From Chaenocephalus aceratus (Eukaryota > Chordata > Actinopteri > Perciformes > Channichthyidae), in NCBI GenBank assembly GCA_023974075.1, contig CM043785.1, positions 22,199,169 to 22,263,168 on the forward strand: DNA of 64,000 nucleotides, given 5' to 3'. The notes beneath the pieces were generated by a model. It saw only the letters and a list, made by a program, of their open reading frames with translations, searched no databases and was not told the DNA's origin. Made by a program: the position numbers and the translations under genes. Positions 55,468 to 64,000 of this stretch are shown here, in pieces (the stretch's first letter is position 1; every line of letters starts with the position of its first letter).

Positions 55468-57784
55468 CAGTGGCGGTTCTACAGGGTGGCACGGGGTGGC
55501 AGCTGCCACCTCAGAAAAATACCTTGCCACCCCAGCTACCACCCCAGTTGGCAGCTTTGTTTTGAAAAAAAAGTTGTGGCTCATCGGACATTTATGAGAG
55601 AAAATCTCTAATTTCCGAGTGCAAGTGAATGCAGCACAAGACGTGAGCCTTGTAACCCCTCCCCCGGCCCTGGAACGAACGTGGAAATATGATTGGCGAT
55701 TTCATTTGAACGGGGGACAGCGCAAAACGAGAAGCATTTGGGATCCAAGTAGAAGACGGAAGGAATGAGGTAGGCTATTTGCGGTCAGTGGCGGCGCCAA
55801 GGTGTGGCTGGGGTAGGCTACAGCCATACCAAGAAATGGCTTAGCCCCACCATGAAAAATGATGGTAAGCTAAATAAAGTCCGCCAACTCGCGCGGAGTA
55901 AATTGCACAGACAGCAGTTAGTAAGATTGCTTTCAGTAGCCACTTGTCTGGAAATACCGAAGACTAGAAACGGTTTTGAAAACTTTTGTCACGTAGTGAT
56001 CGTCTTCTCAAGAGAACATCTTTGATAATGTCTTCTGGCCAATCAGAATCACGATAACGGCGTGGTGTTGTTGCAGGAAGTCCCGATACATCGATACAAC
56101 ATTCAACACGTAATGAAATAAGACCCCACGGTTTGATGATTGATAGGTGTGTGGGCTGTCTTTCATTTTGACACACAGAACAATGGGGGCTATCCTCCCT
56201 TATCCACAATGTAAAGTCATTCACACAGCCTCTTCCCTCTTCTCTCTGTGAGGAGCAGCAGGTTCAGCTTTCAGAAAAAAGTAACTAAGTAAAATACCAT
56301 TCATTTTTTTAAATATGTCGTGTATTAATAGATGTATTTATTTTTCTTCTCAAGAGAGTACCAGAATGTGTATTTTATGTTAGTATTTCAAAAAATCTCC
56401 TGGGGGAGAATCCCCCCAGACCCCCTTGCAGGGGTTGGGTTTTCAGCATGTCAACTTTTTCACTTGTGGGGAAATTGCAGAATTGGCTCCAGGTCGCCCT
56501 TTTTATTTACTACAAGACAAATGTGCCTTTTTATTTCATACAGTTCAATTTGGATTGAGACAGGGAAATAATCTAAACCTCACGCGTGGCGTTTCACTGT
56601 CAAGGGGAACGTGTCTGTAATTACATTGCAAATACTAACTTGAGCCCCACCACTGTATTGGTTAGCCCTACCATAGATTACCCAACACAAATACTATGGA
56701 GCCGCCACTGTTTGCGGTCTACAATGACAGAGAAGAGCCTGTCAAGTTTGGCTGTACTCAGCATTGAATCAAAACGCACTAAAGCTTTAAATCTTAATAC
56801 GTTTGTGAGGCGTTTTGCTGATCAAGATGGTAATCGCCACATTCAGCTGTTATAGGCATGCCAACTTGATGCTCTGCTCACGGATGAGTCGATGAGAATA
56901 ATAAACTGTTAAGATGATGACCTTACGTGTGTATAATATTTTTCTTCTTTGTGGGGTTCTGCCCCCAAAAAACTGTTTCAAGTCCTGAGAAAGTCAAATA
57001 AGACGGTGTGTAAAACTACACTGCCCAGCCAACAGAAAGTAACCAATTTGATTTAACTAGGCCAGTAGGTAAGGACTTTCCACTGGATAATAACTGCAGC
57101 GATGTATATGTTTTAGCTGATTACACGTTTTTTAATCCTAATTGATGCAGTTAGTCACTTCTTTAATGTTTGTTCTTTCTGATGTAAAGTCAAGGTTGTA
57201 ACTGTTTGCAATGAAGTTGTGGGGCACTGAACTGTTCCTTTGAATGTTTTGATATATGATAGTAATTACTTGTCTTTCAAATGTCAAGGAGGGCGAGCAA
57301 GCATCTTGAGGAACATTCATCATTAACTCCTCCAAAAAATATAGTTTATTTAATAATAACACTGAATATGTGAATCATAACAGTGATTGACAGCTGATAG
57401 GAATAATATGATTGTTAATATTATCATATTCATACAGACAACCATCGATGAGACAGTTGATTAATGTACTTATTGCAGCAGTCTGCATTGATTTGGTACC
57501 CCTGCTGGTCTAAGAGTGAGACAAACTCATTCAGTTATTGTTCAGTTAAAATTCATTAAATGATGTCTGCCACCTTATATATTTATATGTCTGGCTTTAC
57601 TGATGTGGCACAATAATGTCACCTATGTTATTGAGTTAAAATATCAATATTGTGGCTTTCCAATTTAACATTGATTGATATGACTGCGATTAAATCAGCA
57701 TATACTTCTGCCAGGGATGCCACCCCTGACATTCTCCTGCCACCCTCTTGCCACCCCATGAATATTTTTCTAGATCCGCCCCTG
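55468..57784. mobile_element. hAT element with target-site duplication, host of a nested hAT
   Basis: Termini CAGTGGCGGTTCTACAGGG and (inverse) CAGGGGCGGATCTAGAAAAA. A perfect 8-base duplication CCTCTCTC flanks it at 55460-55467 and 57785-57792. Near 56724-56854 it encodes SSLAVLSIESKRTKALN and FVRRFADQDGNR, the C-terminal hAT dimerisation type. The rest of the transposase is absent, so it is non-autonomous. Confidence 0.9.
55796..56710. mobile_element. hAT element nested in the hAT at 55468-57784
   Basis: 915 bases with termini CAGTGGCGGCGCCAAGG and (inverse) CAGTGGCGGCTCCATAG. A perfect 8-base duplication TTTGCGGT flanks it at 55788-55795 and 56711-56718. No coding frame of note; a non-autonomous copy. 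Confidence 0.92.
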
Positions 57785-57799
57785 CCTCTCTCAGACCTT

Positions 57800-58260
57800 G
57801 AAATTATGCAACTGCAAGACAACATTGATCCATTGGAAGAATCTGAATGTTTCTGAGTGGACATATATCTCAATACTGTCCAATACATTGAGAACTTAAT
57901 TGAGCACCGATAGTTGTTACATTTAACAACTATAGTATGATTTGTGTCATGATTTCAGTTATTTGGCAATGATGGAAAGTTAATCATTTTACATTTACAT
58001 AGCTTATGTTTGATTAAGTTAATCTCAATTGCATGATTAGACATTTTTCTTTTGACTTATAATTGGAAGAGAAATTAATGGAAGTGTTTTTAGAGATGCA
58101 TTTTCAGTCAGTATCAAAAACCGTTTCAGAGCAAACAGAATTACATTCATTTTACACTCTGTACAAAATAAAAACATTGTAAAAGAACTATTCGGAGTGT
58201 ACTGCTTTACTGTTCAAGGGATTGGGCATTGTTAAAGTGTAACAATGTTAATGGACAAAC
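57800..58260. other. Spacer, no gene recognised
   Basis: AT-rich sequence between the hAT element and the 3' end of the HECT-type gene. Confidence 0.4.
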
Positions 58261-58280
58261 AGTCTTTTTCCAAATGTCCT

Positions 58281-58287
58281 TTATTTA
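58281..58287 (-). terminator. Polyadenylation signal of the HECT-type gene
   Basis: TTTATT on the + strand (AATAAA on the - strand) about 110 bases past the stop at 58397-58399. Confidence 0.45.
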
Positions 58288-58396
58288 TAAAACACGGTAG
58301 GTGTACCAACTGTAACCCTGTATCTAACACAGTGTATTGAATAGAGAGGCAAACCCTTCTCCAGAAAAATACAAAACAAACTGAGTCAGTGTGTAG

Positions 58397-61300
58397 CTAC
58401 ACAAGCCCAAAGCCTGAACTGATGGAACTGAGGGCCATCATCAAGTCCTGGTGGAACTTCTCATAGGTTTGGTAGTGGCTTGGGAGCTTCAATTTTAGGA
58501 AGCAGGTGAGAGCCACTGGGTATTTTGAAGTAACAACCTCAACTTCAAGGTTTGTTGTGAGAAGCTCCCACCCGACCCAGAACTTCAAGAGGTCACGCAG
58601 CATCTTCGGAGATGCTATGGGAGAGAATTTGTTATGTATGCGATACCTCAAATTGCATTATATCAAAACTTAAATTCTAGCAGTAAAACTTGCAGGAATA
58701 TTAACGGTTAACCCATGCATAGATTTGTATTTGTACACCGATGTGTGTATATTATTTTTCATCAGAACTGCCATCTCTTCAGCTGCACTACAGCTTTAGC
58801 AGTCATTACACTTAAGTAACTAGTTTAAAATAGAGATGTAATAAAAAGCGTTACCTTCCTCTATGAATTGCCTCAAAAATCCAGTGACGAGACCGACTTT
58901 CTCCAATGGAACGGCGTCGTCCTCGTCCTCATCGCTGTCACTTTTGGGCTGTGGCCAGTGGATGTTCTGGATCACAGTCTATAGGGGATCAAATACAAAC
59001 GTGTTCTTTGCTAAGATTGAAGCTCATGTTATATGCTACAGAATTATCTTAACATTGTAAAGCATTGATTTAAGATATACACCAGTTTAAGAGCCCCACA
59101 AATGAAATTGCATGATAGTGTTTGCAAACAAATCCTTTGAATAACATAAATCCAATAAAGAAAATGGTACTTACCTGTGAGTTCAGCTCATCATTTTTCT
59201 CTCTTGGAAATAATATGGGGTGGACATCTGGCCTATTTGAAACAAGCGGCCAGATTCCCGTTTCTTTAAGGCCTTTGCGAATCTGCTTGATAGGCTGCCT
59301 AACACGGTGAAGTACCTACAAGTAAAAGGAACAATCAAACTGAGGCACTAATGGAAAAAACACTACAGTAGCAAATACAGGAGGACTACAAAGCAAACCT
59401 ACTAATTACCTAAACATTGTATTGTTTAAATAAAAATGGTACAATATAAAATGATTACTGCATGGGAAAGAAGTTCCTGGAACAGCCAGTCATCATTGGT
59501 GGAGGTTGGAACAGGGAGGTCCCAGGACAGGCAAAGATCAGTCACACTGGTGGTTTCTTGAGCAGTAAATTGTGTATTCTTGAGCTAAAACAGGAGAAAA
59601 GAGGACATCATTTAAATGCATGCAAAATTGTGTACGGCAGTCTGCAAAAGTGGACAAAAAGCCTAAATCTGGAAAAATCAAAATGGGACACAAAAAAGCA
59701 TTGGAAATCATTTCTAGCTAAACAGCCCAGCCTTGACGCACAAGATGACAAGTGTATGTAGCATTGTGGTGCAGTGGTGTATGACATGTCACTTTTTAAC
59801 TAGGACACTCACAAAACCAATTGTTTCACGGTGGTCAAGATCAGGACAGTCCAGCAGGGTAAGCGCTGATGCTGCAGTATTCGTGCTCCCACCAGTCAAC
59901 AGAGTCACTACAGGCACACTTAGTCCTGAGTAACCAAAACCACCATGCAGGAAGGAATGGCCTATCATCCGACCTGCCATCTCAAACAGGTTGCTTTCCC
60001 GAAGCACAGCAGCTGCGGAGGGAACCCGATGTTCCATTTCGCCTTCAAAAAGGCTTGTAAGAGCTGCACAGCCTTAAGAAAAAAGGAGAAATAGTTTAGA
60101 CACCACGTATTGCTATAACGTAATTTTTAGGTCAAGCTATATTGATTGTTGGTTCAACTGTGAATATGCATGTTGTAATCTTTGTTGGTTTATTAAGATT
60201 TAGCTGCAAGTGGTTATTTCAATTGAAAGACAAATGGGGACATCCTACCTACATTTATACTGAAGCCGGTCTTAAGTTTCTGCATGGCCATTGACAAAAC
60301 GTGTCGGTTGACACCTTGGCCGACTGCTGCATCCCCTTGAAAAGACGACCTCATTTAGAAAAGTACAACCAGCAAGATGATATTCAACATGCACTTACCA
60401 AGAGACAACATGAATCATCCTTCAAGCTTTCAATACAATAAATGTAACTAGTTCTTTCTTCCCTGGTCTAAGGGACATGAACTTAATCCTGAACATGCAA
60501 GTAAAAACAAACAAAAAGGCAACATTCGACCCAGGTGACAACCTGTAATGAAACATGAGAAGTTACACTATTTATTAATACCTCTCAGCCTGCACTTCAA
60601 TGGAGCTGCCCAGTTAACATTGTTCATTTTAAAGAATGAAATCAATGAACTGTCCGTTTCTTCTTCTGCGTCAAACAAGTCGATTGATAGAAAGAGGCGT
60701 GGACATTCATAGTTACGTTCCAGCAGTTCCTCTCTGAACAACTGACATGCCTTCCGGGGCTCCACTTCATTGGCCCATGCTGAAAACGTAATTTGAAGGG
60801 AAAAAAAGTGGTTGGTACAATAAACGTCATAATATGTCAGCTTCAATTCTAAAATAGTACTTCATTTATTGTCTCATTTAGTAAGCCCTGTATTTTAAAG
60901 CAATATATTAAAAAGGTAGTAACTTGAAATCAATTATCCTTTCCATATTACTGGATCAAACATGTAACAACATTCATTTTGGTGATCATTGCTATTTAAG
61001 TGTTTGTGAGTAGTCACTGTTTCAAACTACACAACAGCAGTAATTGTTCTGAATAAATAACCTGCTGAAACTGTTGCTGGCAATCGTTGAACTGAAGGTC
61101 CTGGCATTTCCTCTGTCCTTGTCATACTGGCTGCATCGCTATGATGAACAGGGTCCATTCTTGGAAAAGACAAAACAAAAAACATACTCACAGGAATGGA
61201 AAATAGAGACTAGTGAGTGCCCTTCTTTTTTTACATATTTCTTCTTGCATATCAAACAAAGTAATTTAAATCAGATCCCTAATAAGTATTTCGACTCTGT

Positions 61301-62643
61301 TATGATTTCTACATCTACATTTCCTAAAAATGCATCACATGCTCTGATGCAGCTGCTATAGCTGTAACATTACAGCATTTTAAAAACACAAAAAAGGAAC
61401 AAGCACATTCACCAAACGATATCGTTATTAGGTTTGACACTTTGTATATGTTATTCACCTCTCTCAAAACATGTCTATCTTCCATCTTTTGCTTGAACAA
61501 GTCAAAACGTTTTACCCTTCACCACATGTGCTTGCATGAAATGAGAGGACATCAATCGGGTAAGATTCAAGACATATAGGGCAAACCTGTAAAAAACATA
61601 AACAAATGTCAATACCTTTAAAACATATCACATTATTATAAGAAAGGTTTTTATGTTTAATAATTCTCTCTCAAATAAGTGATACAGGAAACATAATTCT
61701 ATGATAAAAAATGAGTACATAGACAGTGTGCAAAACGTCAGTTTGGTGAAATGTGTGATGATACCCTACCTATAAACACACCTGCAATCATTCTGTCATT
61801 ATTTACTGAAAACAATAAGGCTTTTATACTAAATTGCAAAGTAACTTTAACAGGAGAAGACAGCATCAACTACCTCTGACAATTCTCCCATCCCTGTGTT
61901 TAGGTGGATTTGGGCTGGCTCAATCACTTCATCAAGAGAGGTCCCGATTCACTCTCCTAAAAAACAAAAAAGGTACAGAGAATTGGTTCTATAGACTTTG
62001 AAAACAGTCATTTGAGCAAACTAAAACATTACATATTTATTTGAGAAATGAAAGAAATGTTTTAATAACAGCTTACAGTCAATATGTCATTACATTCCTC
62101 CACATGTAAAGGCAACAGCTGCAAAGGCATTTGACTGCCACATGTTATGCAGGTTGACTGTGGCATCTTTGCAACTCTGCCGAGTCATAGGGTAGTGGTT
62201 CGGTTAGGAAAGTTTGCTCCTGTAGTGGAATTACAAACACAATGTTTTTTCCGTTGTTGGACACTGTTTTGAGGAGCCCTTGTGGAGTACCCCTCAGAGT
62301 CAGTAGGACTTTCGACGTCCACTACCACCTATTTTAAAATCAAAGTAGGTACAACACAAGTGTGCTTTAAAACCACCTGACAGTACATACATTAATATTA
62401 GGGATATACGTTACACTTTGTCAGGCAAACTTTAGTACTTTTTTATACAACTTGAAGAAGTGATATGAATGGTAATTCAAAGTATGGCGACAGAAAACAC
62501 ATATGTGGGGCTTCTGAGTGTGAAAAACACAACACAGCATTTTCACCAATGGAGATGAGAACAATATTACCTGCTTGACTTGAAAAACATCCAGCCTCCT
62601 TTTAATGTTTCAGTTTTGGAAATTCTTCCTCAACCGAAGCCAT
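58397..62643 (-). CDS. HECT-domain E3 ubiquitin ligase-like gene (G2E3-like fish family)
   Basis: Exons on the - strand: 62571-62643 (MASVEEEFPKLKH), 62077-62328, 61874 to about 61955, 61516-61586, 61062-61159, 60582-60779, 60249-60335, 59813-60072, 59459-59584, 59175-59315, 58855-58978 and 58397-58614. Two zinc-finger-like motifs come first (TCITCGSQMPLQLLPLHVEEC; CPICLESYPIDVLSFHASTC). The HECT region follows: CPRLFLSIDLF, GDAAVGQGVNRHVLSMAMQ, FEMAGRMIGHSFLHGGFG, VTLLTGGSTNTAASALTL, IKQIRKGLKETGIWPL, and the C-lobe with the expected catalytic Cys in YPVALTCFLKL and the end SGFGLV. From 61586 to the stop every junction is canonical and in phase. The first three exons contain about four single-base shifts at homopolymers (near 62618, 62247, 62176 and 61945), so the 5' part is either damaged or misread. 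Confidence 0.75.
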
Positions 62644-63326
62644 AGTCTTTAAAACAAAGTTGAAAATAACATACAATATTCAGCAAGTGATTCACATTTT
62701 AGATCATTGAGAAATCTTTAATACTGTTTATATGATTACCTCTGTAATTCCCTCGAAGCACAGGCAGACACAAGTGGCTTTCTCATTACGGGTTTATTCC
62801 TCCAAATCCACCGTGAAAACTACACAAACAAACAGTATAAATGACAAACATAGTTTCGTGTTAGACACACAATAACATGCACAGCATGTGAGATAACTAG
62901 CAAGGTAATAAACATAAAAGTAATACAAACTCAACAACATACCTCGTTGGGCTGCATGCTCTGTAAACAGAGGGAAGTATTCTTCAGTTCTCTTCACAAC
63001 TTATATGTATAAGAATACAAAACTAACGGAGCTGTAAGTATCCGTGCATCTTACTCTGAGGGTGCTTCTCATGTTCTCGCTCTCTAACTCACGTGAGGAA
63101 CAGCATAACGAGACGTGAGCTTGGACTTCAAAATAAATGACGAAATATTGCACGCATGAAACATTACAACAATAATTATTATTACACTTAGAAAAATACA
63201 CATTACAGTTAAATTATGAACATGTCAAGGCTGCACTTACAACCTCACTGTGCAATAAGTTGTCCGGTAGATTTAGCATCCTCTTTCCAAGGCCAGCATG
63301 GGCAAGTGGTAGCTCTTCCGAACCCA

Positions 63327-63646
63327 ACGGCCCGTCCACACAGCGGCGTGCGTTGACCTTCCCCATTCACTTTGAATGGGGGTGACGTCACTTTTAGCCG
63401 AAATGCATCGTGGGAAGCGACGTGGAGCGTAGCTGGCGTGGCTCGCTGCAAAAGTTGAGCAATGTTCAACTTTTGACGCCTCGGCAGAGGCGTCAGCCAA
63501 TCGAATCATATGCCAGTACAAGCCTCTAGCCAATCAAACCGCTGCTTGTGTGTCAGGGGCGGGAGATTCATGTGATTGGTTGTTGGTCGAGTTTCAGACA
63601 CGCCCGCCGGCAAGCGTCAGCGCACGCCGCTGTGTGGACGGGCCGT
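63327..63646. mobile_element. MITE with long terminal inverted repeats
   Basis: Ends ACGGCCCGTCCACACAGCGG and its inverse complement, about 32 bases with one or two mismatches. The 320-base body has no coding frame of note. No convincing target-site duplication was found, so the superfamily is open (Harbinger-like is a guess). Confidence 0.75.
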
Positions 63647-63765
63647 TTAGGTGTAAACTGACTGGGTCCCGAAAGGACATATATGTGAAAGTCCGTCCGG
63701 TTGACGATGCAAGGAGCCGGGGTGGGAAATCGTCTTTTGCCTCTTGGCTGATCAGTACTGAACAT

Positions 63766-64000
63766 CAGTGGCGTGCACAGACATTTATAGGGGCAGGTTG
63801 CTCCAGAGAGAGAAAAAAAGGGCACCTTCTGAGTCGTCGTGGCGGTCTGGCGGTTCGCCCGCGTGCGAAGCGTGCGTGCGCCGACATTGTGCGGCGAAAA
63901 CTGTGCGCGAGAAATGTGCCGGATAATGGCGGATTTTGTTAGTTTCTTTTCGGTTTTTGGTTACTCCTTCAATCTCTCCCTCATTTTGGTCATTCATCAG
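63766..64000 (+). mobile_element. Possible 5' end of a further hAT-like element
   Basis: CAGTGGCGTGCACAGACATT followed by TATAGGGGCAGG resembles the hAT termini at 55468 and 55796. The other end lies outside the window, so no target-site duplication can be tested. Confidence 0.35.

Noticed and set aside
62794..63201. - strand frames upstream of the HECT-type gene (for example KRTEEYFPLFTEHAAQR)
   Set aside because: A GTATGT donor follows, so it may be an untranslated or alternative first exon, but nothing links it to the ATG exon at 62643. It is left out as a coding call.

Overview
The window is eukaryotic, almost certainly teleost fish. Genes are split into many short exons with GT-AG introns, polyadenylation signals are AATAAA, and the interspersed repeats are the usual fish set (CR1/L2-type LINEs, DIRS1-type retrotransposons, hAT, Harbinger-like and Tc1-like DNA elements, CA microsatellites). 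The host genes on the + strand are a cluster of secretory calcium-binding phosphoproteins (SCPPs), the family that builds enamel, enameloid, dentin and scale matrices, followed by a cyclic-nucleotide-gated channel gene. A HECT-type ubiquitin ligase gene lies on the - strand near the right end.

Layout: 1-486 is the 3' end of an acidic, proline-rich SCPP ending in an RGD motif. 2414-4528 is a P/Q-rich SCPP (ODAM/SCPP5 class). 5714-7224 is a small SCPP with a poly-Asp tail. 8602-10131 is a P/Q-rich SCPP. 10976-18960 is a LINE on the - strand, broken by a second LINE that itself holds further repeats. 19318-28774 is a second copy of the 7.2-11.1 kb segment, with a second P/Q-rich SCPP gene (20745-22277) and the orphan last exon of the poly-Asp gene. 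This copy was later hit by a DIRS1-type element (about 22690-28177). 28.8-32.7 kb holds microsatellites and a decayed Tc1/IS630-type element. 32994-34959 is an acidic SCPP with internal repeats. 37000-42316 is a cnga1-like channel gene with a broken reading frame and a Harbinger-like element in one intron. 42.4-46.2 kb is mostly repeats and unassigned sequence. 46468-51111 is a second DIRS element with an intact gag, truncated and fused to hAT sequence. 51.6-57.8 kb is a patchwork of transposase and LINE remnants, including a hAT inserted inside another hAT with both target-site duplications intact. 58397-62643 is the HECT-type gene. 63.3-64 kb holds a MITE and the start of another hAT-like element.

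The SCPP genes share one plan: an untranslated first exon, a second exon with a signal peptide ending at Ala-Pro or Val-Pro, then short phase-0 exons. They probably act together as secreted matrix proteins, the P/Q-rich ones organising mineral growth and the acidic ones binding calcium. That is family knowledge, not something the sequence shows. The most informative structure is the recent segmental duplication: both copies keep an intact SCPP gene and promoter, the first copy preserves the empty insertion site of the DIRS element, and the second has lost the LINE body that the first retains.
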